Position numbers and translations under genes: made by a program | From: Stichopus chloronotus | Taxonomy: Eukaryota > Echinodermata > Holothuroidea > Aspidochirotida > Stichopodidae | Direction of reading: 5' to 3' | DNA length: 64,000 bases | Assembly (NCBI GenBank): GCA_021234535.1 | Contig: CM037848.1 | Span: 14,339,444 to 14,403,443 of the forward strand | Shown: positions 21,101 through 32,875 of the stretch, piece after piece | How positions within the stretch are numbered: position 1 is the first letter of the stretch | How the letters are laid out: every line of letters starts with the position of its first letter | Notes under the pieces: generated by a model | What the model saw: the letters and a program-made list of their open reading frames with translations, nothing else | Told to the model about the DNA's origin: nothing | The model's database searches: none

Positions 21101-24100
21101 TATAAACAATCTACAACACTCGGGAAATGGCTACCTGGGGAGTTTGTAAAACCTCAAATTTTCTTGTACATTAAGTACAATTGTGGCAATGAATAGTAAT
21201 CATGCTCATTATAAAAGAACAAAATCTGTGCAAAAGAGCTCTGCCACCTCCTCTCCACCCCCCCCCCCCCCTAAAAAAAGCACTTATTTGTTCAGCAAAA
21301 AATGCTTGCTAAGTATTCAAAGAAAATACGAAAGCGGATGCGTATTTCGTCATGATTCTTGTATCACCTCAAATCACCTGATATGTATTACCATTTTCCA
21401 TAGACTGATCTTTTTACATGAATTGAGGGATTGCAGATATCACTGTTACAAGGCTGGGCACATGCAGAGTAAATGCACCCGGAAAAGTGTCGATTCCTGT
21501 CGTTTGAAAATCCAGAATTTTCTTGTTCGCAGCGCCAACTATTGATGGCGGCTCGCTTAATCATGTAGCTCTATGGTGTAATAATCCCGCCAATTAATTG
21601 GCAACACACAAAATTCGGCAAAAATTCTCTGCCCAAACAATTTCTAGGCCCCCATGGTGTATGTATTCAGCCACAAATATTTGCTAAGCACTGAAGGAAA
21701 ACGTGAAAGCGCAGGCGTATTTGCTTATGCATTTTCATAGATTTTTTTTTCGCATGAATTCATATAGGAACTGCAGACATGAAATCACTGTATTTCAAGG
21801 CTGGGTACATACAGTTTAAATACACCTGGGAAGTGCCCTTTCCAAGTGTCGCGGGAGGGGGTGGAAAAGGCAATATTTTCTTTTACGCTCCGCGCCAACT
21901 ATATGGTGGCGCTCCTCTAAGATAATAATCCCGCTAATTAGCAACAAACGAAAGTCGGGCAAAAGTTGTCTCCGTTAAAAAAATCTCTATGCACCCTGTA
22001 CCTATGTGTTCAGCCTCAAATATTTGCCAAGCACTCAAAGGAAAACAAAGAATGTGAATGTTTAATTCATTATGATTCGTGTATCACATTAAAAACACCT
22101 GATATGTATTAACATTTTTCATAGATTGATTTTTTTTACATGAATTGAAAAATTTGCAGACATGATATCGCTAGTTAGAGGCTGGGTACATGTAGCTCAC
22201 GTATACACCCGGGAAGCATCGTTCTCTGCCATCTAGGGGTAGAGTGTTGTTAAAAAGCCACAATTTTCTTTTACGCTTTACTCCAACCAATGGTGGTGCT
22301 TCGCTTAGATAATTCTGTCTTTTCTCATAACCACCCCGCCTCCCCAAAAGTAATAGTGGCCTTTTTGTGAAGACTTCACACTCTCCTTTAATTCTAAGCT
22401 CCCTCTCGATAAGGTATGCCTAGTGACAGAATCTGTCGGTGTGGGGATCACCACTCAGTTGGGAAAAAAACATCCAGCCAGTCGGAATTTTTACCCCCCT
22501 CCCCTCCACCAGGATATGACCCTAGTTTCGTCCCTGCTATCAAATATCAGGACTTACACTGCCATGGAACATTCTAAAGGTGACACGTGAAGACTTTGTC
22601 TACTCTGGACAAAAAGTTTCAGAGCAGTGCTCTTGCTCTAAGAATTGGAAATGATTCCAGGAAGATTACTAAGAATAATTACTTTTCGTTTCTGGGTTGC
22701 CAAAATTTCAGATCCCTGACAACACTGAAGTCAAATGTATCCATTTGTTATTGAGATGAAGTACCGTTTATGATTTTCATTTAATACATATACCAAGTAC
22801 TTCCTTCTTGACACTTCTATGCAGTACAGCATGTAAATTTGAGACAGTTACATGGTTGTTAACTATAGACAACGGCAAGATCAATTACTAATCTGTCTTT
22901 TGTACTGTTCTTGACATTTCTACAGGTCTTTAACAAGATTAGAAATAAACACAATGTCGTACTTGTCGTCCACTACAGTTACGGTTTGAGTTAGGAGGAT
23001 TTCTGTGTGCTGTAACAACATTGCCAGTCGTCAAACAAAAAACAAAAAAATGATATAACATGTAGGTTGTGTGTCAAAATACTAAAAAGAATCTGTATCT
23101 GCTTCTTGCAGGAAATTTCAGTGAACTTCTTATCTATTTGACCAAATATTAAATTTCTTTCTATTTTATTCATTTGCATGTGATCCCGTGTTAACAACAG
23201 GTATAAATGTATTCATTTATGTCAATTAAACAGTTGTTTCGAGTTGTGTGCCACCTTCTCTGAAAATGTTGGCCACTAAAACACATGGGATCAAAGCATT
23301 GCTGTGAGTGAGCTGAATGTTTAAGGATTAGCTGACTTAAACGATGTTGCTAGGTGAGCTATATCCACCAGGATTCGCCTATAAAGGAATTGAAATACAT
23401 TTGAGCCACTTGAACAGCTTATCTTCCTTCGATTTAATGGGTCTTAAAGTATCAGCACTAATTATTTTTTTCGTTCCATCTCCTACTGTAACAGCTCCCT
23501 GAACCAACCCTGATTCCGTACATGTTACTGTTCATTCCATGACTTCCTTTAGAATGGCATTCCTGTCAAATGAATTAAAAAAAAAGCATAGGTACGTATT
23601 GCCCAGATCTACCCTGCCATCTTCTTTGTATTCTTATGACATTTTTTTGTGTGTGTACTTTTGTCATTATTTATAATTTTTATTTCTCTTCACATAATCT
23701 TCTGATCTATTTTAGATATTCTATTTGTCAACCGAGGGACCAGATATGTTTGATATGATTTGACAGAGTTTAGTTTGTTCGTCAAAGCGGTTATTCTGGT
23801 AGTCTCGGGGTGGAGGGGGGAGGGGGAGGGGAGGAGGGTCTAATCTGACCCTCTATCGTTCATCGTTATCATCTTATCATATAATTATCTCATTATTATC
23901 AATATCCACGAAGAAATATACCATCATCCTTACCCTCAGAGCAAGTCAATGTAGCGCGAATAACTGTAGGGCCTATGTGCGTTACAATCACAATCCATAA
24001 CGTCGCTAACAAAACCTCATTTTTATCGTCTAAACTTCCTATACACGGGTGACAGAATCTTTACTTCTTTAAAAATTAGTCGTTTCCAGTGCAGTCCACT

Positions 24101-26110
24101 CACTTTACGAGTTTCAAGATTCATAAACAACACGTCTGCCATATCTAACGCACCAGCGTGTAGGTAAAAACAAACTAACCGTGTTACATATGGAAATGTG
24201 ACATCCCCACACCCCTCGCCCACCACCCCCCCCTCCCCTCCCCTCGGAGAGTACATGATATGATTATGTGGCGTCTGGGCCATTGCAAAACAGATAAAAG
24301 GTAAGGTTTTAACTTATTTGGCATTCCATTTTCCAATAGCTACGACACTATATACCTTGAGCCTAAGCAATAACATTTTACACTTCGTTACAAAAGCTAC
24401 CTTAATTTTTTTTTTTTTTACAATCCAATGACGTAAAACTTATCCCCGAACCTCAGCTCACCACGAAAGTAATATAATTCCTTACTATGGACCAATTTAC
24501 TACAGCATCGTGTGTACCTTTGGATTGTAATATCTTGTTCTGTTAGACGATCAAACCTCCTTGACCGTAACGAAGTAAAATTCGTAACTTCGATAGTATT
24601 AACACAGTTGTCATATACTTTAAAAATGACCGAAAGTGCCTTCAAGTAAACTCCAAGTGCAAAATAACACACTACAAGAGAGACTGTAATCATTCACTAA
24701 TTGCAACTACTGTAATAAAAACACTTTTTAACTATCGCAAAAATGTGTTTCTTCACTCTATAGAACACAATAGCAGGGCCATGTGCAGGAATTTAGATGT
24801 GGGTGGGGGGGGGGGGGCGCAACCTGTGATTGCCCTGATTGACATGGATAGCAGTGTCACTAGTGCGCCTTCGGTCCACCACGAGCAAGAAGCGCGAGTG
24901 TGCACGCGTGGGATCAAGGGGCAAAGCTCCCGGAAGTTCCAGCAAGATAAGCTATTGAGAGTGCCTTAAATTTGTTTTAGAGGCCTTATTGATCAGGTTT
25001 CTATCGTTTCAGATTTTGAAAAATTCAATGTCAGTGACATAGAGTTATCCATAGAGTTATCCATAGGTTATCCTCTATATTTGGTAGGCTGCAGTGTGTC
25101 ACATACATGGACAGGACTGTAAGTTTAACATCATGAGGCCAGTCATTTGGTAAAGAAGGCTGCTTGAGATGATCACAAAAGTTAACAATATACTTGTTTC
25201 ATGAAATTTTCATAAAATGAGTATATACTAGAGGAACAAAGTTTAAGCGTTGATTTATTTTTTCCCTGGAATCTAAAATGTAAAATTCAAAGCGCGCGAA
25301 GCGTGCGACATTTTTGAATTATCCTGCAGTAATATATTAGAATATCGGTACCAATTAAAAGCTTATATAGTTCAATAATTGTACTGGCAGTTGGGTCCTA
25401 TTAGGCATACTACCTATGCTGTACTTCTCTCCTCCAGTCACTATAGACAGACCGCATGGCGAACGTAATAGAGAACAGCAGCAACTTAAGCTTTGCGGCA
25501 TGAGATGAAATTACCTATTGGCCTACATAAACTGTGTACTCTGCCTTCATGTTACTTGGTAAGGTGGGCAGGGCCTGTGCTGTCTAGTAATGTGGGAAGG
25601 GACTGCTGAAGAACCTGGAGGGATTCTAAGTTACAGCGCTCGTAGCAGGCCAAAAGGTTTGGTTCTCATCGGAAAAATTTCCCCTGGAGAGCAAAAACAG
25701 GCCTTTGCGGAGGACTGCATTCTGTATCTTATCAACTAAGACTTCCCGACTGGGGTAGCATCAGCAGAAGGGGAGCCCCCCCTACCCTCATGTCCCTTAA
25801 CCCCTGTGGGGAGTCTTCAATCTTTTTCTTTTCCCTTTACCCTTAAATTCCCCGACTATTCGCCTGTGCCACCCCCCACACTTTTAAACAAAATACTGCA
25901 CAATAGGTAAGGTAGAGATAAGTCGCTTGATTTAAAAACCAAAACGTTTACAATGCTTAAAAAAGAACAGTGCAAAAATTCAAACCTGTAGCAGTGGTTT
26001 CTCCAAGGTACCCAGAACAATGGACAAGGCTCGGGACAACTGTCGGCCGAGGTTTCACTTGCAAAAACAAGCATCGATACTGCAACAGGGAGTAAAACTG
26101 ACAGCAACAT
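14913..26110 (-). CDS. C-type lectin A, three exons (join 25,986-26,110; 19,282-19,441; 14,913-15,188)
   Basis: A secreted single-domain C-type lectin, probably a sugar- or microbe-binding protein. Splicing gives 186 residues with no stop. Introns are 6.5 kb and 4.1 kb. Exon 1 ends after two bases of a codon (intron phase 2) and exon 2 ends in phase 0. The signal peptide is about residues 1-22 (MLLSVLLPVAVSMLVFA). The CTLD starts with CPEPCPLFW and HCYR (C25, C29, C40), then W50 and NFC (C57), LVSIHSMEEQEFV, LWIGLID (103-109), WTDG (117-120), WHD (153-155, in place of WND) and FKFMC (C168). There are no cysteines between C57 and C168, so the usual second CTLD disulfide is missing. The EPN/QPD calcium loop is also absent (NGQEAT). 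N116-W-T118 is an N-glycosylation sequon not present in gene B. Sugar specificity cannot be inferred. Confidence 0.85.
15189..19281 (-). other. Lectin A intron 2
   Basis: Runs from GTAAGT to TTGCAG. No transposon ORF is seen. It contains on the plus strand a short Cys-rich open stretch with splice-like edges (17,008-17,090). A segment at about 15,600-16,115 is also in copy 3 but missing from copy 2. From about 18,320 the sequence differs strongly from copies 2 and 3. Confidence 0.6.
17008..17090 (+). other. Possible small Cys-rich exon nested in lectin intron 2, copy 1
   Basis: Between CAACAG and a GC-type donor (CAG|GCAAGT) lies an 83-nt open piece. In one frame it reads NEPPANCACSAQCETPYAKNKC, with C-x-C-x3-C-x8-C spacing. 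The same piece is open with the same edges in copies 2 and 3. No neighbouring plus-strand exon was found, so this is only a candidate. Confidence 0.2.
19282..19441 (-). CDS. Lectin A exon 2: first half of the CTLD
   Basis: 160 nt, acceptor CACACAG|G, donor GAT|GTAAGT. It encodes YFAEEVSWYDALNFC and VSIHSMEEQEFVYHYW, the first helix and second-helix region of a CTLD. It differs from copy 2 by one silent base (GCT or GCC for Ala). Confidence 0.85.
19740..20590. repeat. Diverged tandem repeat in lectin intron 1, copy 1
   Basis: Three to four units recur. Each has a phrase like 'tctagcacattttatgacttcaaaa', then 'ccaaatattgca', then 'gtctaaggt' and 'gaaaa..tctcaaaaa'. Period is roughly 180-240 bp. 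Units are well diverged. The counterpart in copy 2 is 42,180-43,090. Confidence 0.5.
20690..22320. repeat. Array of about four ~330-bp units of the dispersed family, copy 1
   Basis: Units repeat the order: 'caaatatttgccaa.cactcaaag', 'ttcattatgattcttgtatcac', 'cacctgatatgtattacca', 'cacatgaattgagg', 'gcagacatgatatcactg', 'ggctgggtacatgcag', 'cacccgggaagtgccg', 'aattttctt', 'cgccaacta..ggtggcgctccgctta'. Unit ends lie near 20,850, 21,550, 21,920 and 22,310. The single unit at 6,807-7,082 belongs to the same family. Confidence 0.6.
23346..23830. other. Copy-1-specific segment ending in a G-rich tract
   Basis: Present in copy 1 and missing in copy 2 (junction near 45,252). It has no coding sense. 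Its right end is a run with five G-blocks of three or more (23,807-23,838), a strong G-quadruplex candidate on the plus strand. Confidence 0.6.
24770..25320. repeat. Transposon-like repeat with poly-G end, copy 1
   Basis: Starts 'cagggccatgtgcaggaattt', then 'gtgggt' and a run of 13 G followed by CGC. It ends with 'aaagcgcgcgaagcgtgcgac'. Repeats with a poly-G head and a GCGCGCGAAGC motif are common in marine invertebrate genomes. The match to a known family is from general memory only. The copy 2 counterpart is 46,190-46,740. Confidence 0.35.
25986..26110 (-). CDS. Lectin A exon 1: signal peptide and CTLD start
   Basis: 125 nt from ATG. It encodes a hydrophobic leader and SCPEPCPLFW ... NHCY. 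Donor CAG|GTTTGA. All 125 bases are identical to exon 1 of gene B. The first ATG after an upstream stretch with stops was taken as start. A hydrophobic signal peptide follows directly. Confidence 0.85.
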
Positions 26111-29100
26111 CGTTAGATTTGTTACTAAAGGAGCTATCGAACTCGAAATAGTGTATTTGAAGAACGGATAGCATATGGAACGAACTGACTATGCATCACT
26201 GTATTTAATCATTTCGAAGCTGAATTGCAAGTAGCTTTCGGAAACGCTCGCATTTCTTTCGCTACTGGCTTTACTTCGCATGCGCAAACGCATGTGTATG
26301 AAACACATACAGCTCAACCAATCTGCATATTGGGTCACTACGGACAAATAGTGAAGTACATCGGTTGTAATAGCCCACATGTGTTTATTTGAACTTCTCA
26401 GCATACGTAAATTAATTAGTGCATGGACTGACCAGTTTAAATTTACGACAGATAATGTTTCGAAAAATTAAAAAAATAAAATAAAACTAAGGAAGACCAC
26501 AGCTGGAGCTCTGGTTTGGGAAAGATTGTTCTTTTAGTAAACACTTGTTACGGTAGGCCTATATCTCAATCTACAGACCTCCCGGACACAAAAGCATTTG
26601 AAACGTAAGTATCGCTACCACAATGTACTGTAGACAATTCAGCCATCTTTCTTCGTAACACCTTATACAGTGCAAACTTACACAAAACTTCTAAACACCA
26701 AACCTCTTGCATAAAAAATGACTTATGGTTGTTTTCCAACACTTAACATGTAGCTGTTTCTGTCACATCATTATAGAACTATTCGCTTACTAGATTTTAA
26801 ATTATAATAGACTCTGAATTGCATGATTTCATAACTACGTATAACTCCCCCCCCCCCCGTGCATTGACGTCACATAACAGCATACAATGGTGCCCTCCAA
26901 AATGTAAACGACTGAACAGCACACTGTACGGTACATATATATTGCTACAATAGGCGCATGTAGATTAAGTGACAACTACAAGTTTTTAAGAACAAAACTG
27001 AATTCATCTATCGTATTTTAATTTATTTTATTGAATGAACCATTCAACATCAAGACAAAGTTTACATCTGCAGGGTAAGGAAAAGTCGTTGAAACAAGGT
27101 TTGTACTAATGGTCTCACATTTGAAAAACAGAAGTTTTGAATACAGCATGAGAAAATTGACAGTTGTAGAACTGCTTCTACCCCCTCCTTCTCCACTTTT
27201 CAAACTAAGGTTGCAGTTCTCAGAGACATTATCATAGGTATTGTCTGGTAATTTGGTTGAACGTTCTTTACTCTACAAAGAAAATGTTATTTCAATCTCA
27301 TTTTCCTTTTCACAAATACCTGTATATGCACCGGTAAACCCTACATATTTTTTTCTATGCTTTTCCTTCAGATAGACCGGTCTCCCAAGTGGTACTCAGT
27401 AGCATCTTATGGTCAAAATGTGTCCGTCACATATCAAAGAAAATTAGAATAATTCCAGCATTTGTTTTTGTCAGTTGTTACTCAAGTATCGTTTGTGATG
27501 ATTCGAATGCAAAGTTTCAGTGTTGTCAAACTTTTTATAGCCAGTCTCTTGAGGTATATGGAAATTATTACAGTAAATAAGATCGCCAAGTCCGAGAAAA
27601 TTCATACACTCAGTGAGATAACCAACAAAATTGAGGTTAGAAAGGTTGGTTTGTAATTTTCCAGCGTATCGAAATTCACCTCAAATATTTAAGGCAATAT
27701 ATTGTATTTTATTTTAACTTTCATTCGTAAATTGAAATGAAGAGGATGATGACAAATCTATAGGAGCACGTGACACTTTCCTATTTGTTGTAGTGATCCA
27801 TTAGGAAATCGTCTATGTAGTTGCATCTGTTACGTAATCGTTTGTTTCTAAAATCACGTGACGATCGAGTCATAGACAGATACCAGGAGACATGACACAT
27901 TATCATTACGTTTCATTATGGAGCAATTACGGTTTCACCGTGTTGTATTGAGGAGCATTTTCAAAATGCCTCTTGATCACCCGAACTAATTTGTTTTTTT
28001 AATTTGACTTCAGAATGATCTTCCAAGTGGTAATCTTTGCCAACCATAAGAAGGAAATCTTCGGACAATTGTGAGAAAGACACTACAGTCTTTTCTGTTT
28101 ACAATCTAATTCCAAGTCAGCAATTAACAAGCATCTTAAGGGTATTACATCCTACGAATAAGACAAAGGAGAAATCACCAGAGTTGAGAATAATCTGGGT
28201 CGCTGACTGAAATGACACTTTAAATTAATCCGAATTTCCCTTTAACTGTTGGTGAGACTTCATTCAAGTTAAAAAAGAACAGATAAAACTCTGCCACGTC
28301 GCAAATTGATCGACGTATACTTGTTCACCATGTTTTCGAACTCAACAGGTTAAGTTGTGATGGATCAAAGAAAGGTACTCTGCTCATTGTGAACTTTGTC
28401 CCCTACCTCTTACCCCCACCCCCCCCCCGGCCACATTCTCTCTTTTTTTCTCTTCATGGATCACTCTATGGCATTTTCACAGTTGACCTGCTCCTCCCCA
28501 CATGTATTTACTCTAAAGATGGCTATTGATTGCAATCAGCGTGCGCCCTCTGTTGATAACGTTGGACCTTCGAATGATCGTAGGGTCATTGGGTTGACTG
28601 TGGTAGATTAAACTATATTCCGACGTTAAGGTGTGGGGGGGGGGGGTACAAGCTAGAGGAGGAGAGGAGAAATACAAGCAGGATTGATGTGACGTTGTAA
28701 GGTGAATTGAATTTCAATTCTAAATTTATAAATCTGATTTTTCTTGAAATGGTATATTTGTTCCACATATTTTATTCTTGTCGTAATATCAAAAAGATTA
28801 ATCAAAACTTTAGACGTTCCATATCCGGATATAAAATATAAAGTTCACAGACTTGCACTTAAACAATTGGCCATTTGTTTAGGTACAAAAAAAAATGTAT
28901 TACGGTTCTTAAACGTCTTTCAGCAAAAATGAAGCAGCAACATTCTTAAATCCTGTTCCATCAAACCATAAAACATTCCAAAGTCACTACAGTTGCTCTC
29001 ATCTTCATATCACATATATTACAGTGCCCCATCGACCTAATAGCCTAGTAATTTAAAATTTGGCTTTGATATTCTGCAATCAAAATAACAGATTGAGCTT

Positions 29101-29969
29101 TCCAGGAAATCTTTTCTCGTTTTTTTTCTCTGGATACAGTACACAAAAGGCAGTAATTAATCAATCAATAGAACTATACCTCAAAAAATTAAGCTTAAAC
29201 TTAGAAATTGAGAAAAGTCTATTTTGCAGAATAGGTCCGGGTACATAGCCTATATGTGTATCATTTAGAATGAGCCTAGGCCTAGATTTTTCATACATCA
29301 GGATCTATTCGATACTATCGTTATTCGATGAGACACAACACGTAGATGCTGTTTAACAACTTGAATAAGAATCTATTAAACAACACTTTGCCGATTTGGA
29401 GACAGCAAAACAAAAGCCTTCATTCAACCAAAATGTATATTGGAAGACAGGGTCATAGGCTGGGTGGTGAATAGGAGGAACTGGTGCGGTCAGGTGGAGT
29501 TCAGAATAATCAAAATCCACAGAAAAATAAACAACATAAATCAATACAATGATATCAAAATGTAGCAACATTTTGCTTCTACCCCACGGTATGAGACCCA
29601 AAATTTTCCAGAGGGAGATGGGACTCCCGCTGCCGGGTGAAGATCCGCTCATAAATTAAGAAAAACTTCCCAGGAGGAAAATAAAAAAAAAATAATAATA
29701 CACCGTTACTGAATCTACAGAAATTCACGAAAGTACTCAATTCGAAAGCATCGAATGTAGCATCATTCTACATCAAGCCCACTTTACTTACACATGTTCC
29801 CTTCCCCCTTAAGTCCCTCCCACAGGATTGCGATCAGTTATGAGTTCCACCATATCAGAAGTGATCCCCCCAACCTACACTACTCAGACCAGTCTATGCC
29901 CCTAGATGTAGGACATAACAAAATAGTATTTGTAGAGTCTGTCCTAGTTTGATGAATGTAAACAACATG
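26111..29969. other. Lectin A upstream region and spacer
   Basis: No further coding exon is recognised. The first few hundred bases upstream of exon 1 should hold the promoter. A TTAAATAC (26,201-26,208) and a TCAGTTC initiator-like site (26,182-26,188) are seen, but their spacing is short, so I do not call a promoter. From about 27,800 the sequence is homologous to the flank of exon 3 at 12,660-14,912. Poly-C and poly-G runs lie at about 26,847, 28,424 and 28,637. Confidence 0.45.
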
Positions 29970-30221
29970 TCAGGCTTGGTAATATTTTTCAGGACGAGGC
30001 ATTTTACACATAAACTTAAAATGCCAGTCTTGACTGTCATGCACATCATGCCATTTGCCATGCGCACTGCCAAAGTCATACAAGTAGAGCCATTGTGAAG
30101 TATTTGCTTCTTCTCCGTCGTCAAAATAAGTAAAATCCAAGGGAGAACCGTCGGTCCATTTATGAACACCGTTTACTTCGTCGATCAATCCAATCCAAAG
30201 TCCGGGTCTATTTGGCCGATT
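29970..30221 (-). CDS. Isolated lectin exon-3 cassette, copy 1 (open)
   Basis: 252 nt: acceptor TTCTTGCAG|AATCGG, 83 residues, TGA. It encodes the second half of a CTLD: LWIGLID, WTDG, WHD, FKFMC, then EKYYQA as a short tail. It lacks one Leu codon found in the copy 2 cassette. Phase 0 entry matches exon 2 of the lectin genes. No exon 1 or exon 2 for it was found between here and the next lectin gene, so it is either an alternative last exon of gene B (whose exon 2 is at 41,739) or an orphan. It resembles neighbouring exon 3 at core motifs but differs in the loop region (EEANTSQWLYLY). Confidence 0.5.
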   Translation of the reverse strand, partial: NRPNRPGLWIGLIDEVNGVHKWTDGSPLDFTYFDDGEEANTSQWLYLYDFGSAHGKWHDVHDSQDWHFKFMCKMPRPEKYYQA

Positions 30222-32149
30222 CTGCAAGAAAAGAAAAAAAAGAAAAAAATGACAACATGTTGATGCACTTTATTCGTCAAACAGAGAATAGATCTAACCA
30301 TATTTTGGATTCTCGAATCACATCCGTGGAATATTTCTTTCGTCGAGACCAAAAAAAAAAAAAAAAACCGCAGGTGAGTTCAATTCAGTGGTGTATTACA
30401 CAAGTGGTATCACTTTCTCACTCCCCGACTTATGATGTTCTTGAATAACTTACACGTGACATTTCAACTTGGATTATGGTGATTCGGTGCTCTCAAATTC
30501 AGTGATTCAGTTAAAGTTACGCTTTACTGTACATGTTTGTGCTAAATTCATTCGGTTTCATTAGATTCTCCTCGAAGACAGTGGTTCTCATTCCACAGTG
30601 ACGTTAACAATAAGTGACTCTTATCTCTCCGCGTGCCTCCCTCATTTGGCTGACAACCAACTGCATTCTTTGTACATCGTGTACAGAAGTACTTCTCATG
30701 CACGCTTACCTATTGTCTTGTCTATAGCTGCAAGCATGGGCACTCAGAGTAACAAAGTCAGGCAGCTCTCATGGATGCTCGGGAGGCAAGATTTAGGTAG
30801 TGAATATTCACAGTGGTGAGTTCATTAACTTTTTGTTATATTTATGGGTTTTATTCGGAAGTTCAGAGAGAGTGTAACTTACATTAAGGGTTTAATTTCC
30901 ATTATTAGATTATTGTACATTGACAGTCTTGTTGTAATCACTGTTAAGTGAATCGACTTTAGGTAATGGGTTGGTTAGGAGCTTTTGTATACAGGTCTTC
31001 TTACATTGGTGTGATTTAGTATTAGGTCATGAACGCTGACTGAGGCTGAACGAAACGATGCCTACCTCAGTTCCTGCCAGCCCTATTCGCGGTTTGCGGA
31101 GCCGATGGTTGCAGGCAGATTCCCGTCCGTGACAAGTTGTGAATAGCTAGAATAGATGCTTAATCAGTATTGATAATTGGCTGATGCATACATACTTTGG
31201 TAGGCCTATGTAGTCTAAGAGCGCTTCCACAAATTCCAAGAAGTAACTTGGGTAAATACATAGGAAAATGATGAAAAAGCTTTTCTTCTATGTTCATGAA
31301 TAAAGGAAAAAATTGCTGTACCCTCCATTAAGTTTTGCATGAAATCTTAGAGTCTGGCTCATCAGTGGGCGCCATGAAAGCGTAAGTTCAATAACCTTTA
31401 TTTTCACAATATTTAAAGGTTTATCTCTTTCTTACTGGTGTCAAATTTCAAGTTTAAATAAGTTCGTCAATTTCAATGAGAAACAAAGAGTTATCCCATT
31501 GATTTGTGTCACTTTTAAATGACAATTTGGAACCTAACTGACGGCACCTACATATAACAGCGCGATAATGGGGAAGGGACGGTGACGTAGAAGGCTAGTA
31601 GGTAAAAGGAAAAAAATGAAGAAAACTTATGAGGACAAATACTGAGGTAAAAGTGAAAGCAAAGGTAAAGGAAAATACAAGTTTGAGCACTTTCAGTGCC
31701 CCTCATCTAGGACATGGTGGCCCATATTTGATGATTGCCCAATGATTGCCCATAGTTTAGCCTTCAAAATTCAATAAAGTATTGCAGTGTTTATCGGGAA
31801 ATGAACAAATGTTACTTCGTTATCATAGTGAAAACTTGCTCCCAGTAATGTAAGGAGAAGGGTTATCTATTCCAAAATATCGATACCAATTCCTGGAGCT
31901 TACTTGTTTAACCCCAGAAGCAAAAATTTCCTGGAACCCTCCGCGACAGCGTGTGGTGGCCCTGTCCCTTAGAAAGTGTTCGGACAATTTTACCCATAGT
32001 CTAAAATTCTGGGTGCGAGACTGCAGTAGACGTCTACTGTATTTTCGAATCCCACTGTATTACCCTCGTCGAGCCTCCTCATTCATGTCGTAGAGCTTCT
32101 AGCTACTGCGACCTGGGACGCACGTCTATTCACAATTTCATCGCATATC

Positions 32150-32465
32150 TGACAGTTTTGTCCAATCAGAGGCATGGGAAGAGACAGGTGACGTTTTTTT
32201 TTTTTATCCAATCAGAGTACGAGAAACTGACAGATGCCAATTAAAATTCGTCATAGGTCGATTTAAATTTACTTATGACAGTTTCTTCCAATCAGAATTC
32301 TAGGAGCTGTCATGTGCCCTGTGTTGTCCAATAGAATTACGAGAAACTGACAGGTGCCGATATAAATTGACATATGTCGATTTCTTGTAGATGTGACTAT
32401 TTCATCCAATGAGATTGCGAGAAACTGACATATGACGACTTAATTCGACATATATCAATTTCTAG
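32150..32465. repeat. Degenerate tandem repeat with CCAAT motifs, copy 1
   Basis: Blocks of about 60-115 bp recur, each with 'tgacagtttngtCCAATCAGA' or a CCAATAGA variant, then 'acgagaaactgacag', then 'cgatttaaatt'. Five CCAAT pentamers are present. Confidence 0.6.
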
Positions 32466-32712
32466 ACTTATGGCAGGCTAGGCGCACCATACACGTCGAG
32501 ACTCTGTACCCCTCAGAGCCCATGCAAGACGTCACTGCCGAATAAATTGCCAAAGTTGTCCTTCTTTTAAGATGGTCAGTGACTCGATCTCGTCTATTTT
32601 GTGACGAGTTTGAAGGAAATCATTTTATGCCGCCAATACGTCTAACTAGCCTCGTTAGTCATGTATCTATCTACGAACGCCTATTGGTGCCATGAATGTA
32701 CATATTATTTAT

Positions 32713-32875
32713 TTGTAATAATAGATTAATAATCTGTAAATACGGATTATTAATCTGTAATTACAGATTAATGATATATACTTACAGATTATTAATATGT
32801 AATTACAGATTAATAATCTGTTAATACAGATTAATGATCTGTTAATACAGATTGTTAATCTGTTACTACAGATTT
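32713..32875. repeat. AT-rich array of alternating inverted repeats, copy 1
   Basis: ATTAATAATCTGTAATTACAGATT and variants follow one another; TAATCTGTAATTACAGATTA is a perfect palindrome. About eight half-units of CTGTAAT / ATTACAG alternate in orientation, so the tract could form multiple hairpins or cruciforms. Confidence 0.75.

Larger units (their letters stand above)
19442..25985 (-). other. Lectin A intron 1
   Basis: Runs from GTTTGA to CACAG. It contains two tandem-repeat arrays (19,740-20,590 and 20,690-22,320), a G-rich tract (23,807-23,838) and a transposon-like poly-G element (24,770-25,320). No other gene is seen. Short open frames here are not conserved. Confidence 0.6.

Noticed and set aside
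26182..26208. TATA-like TTAAATAC and initiator-like TCAGTTC upstream of lectin exon 1
   Set aside because: Spacing of about 22 bases is too short for a confident core promoter, and AT-rich DNA yields such pairs by chance.
30598..30819. 73-codon plus-strand frame kept in copies 1 and 2
   Set aside because: Only two near-identical copies, no motif, and no partner exons. The reverse strand was checked for a lectin exon 2 and does not contain one.
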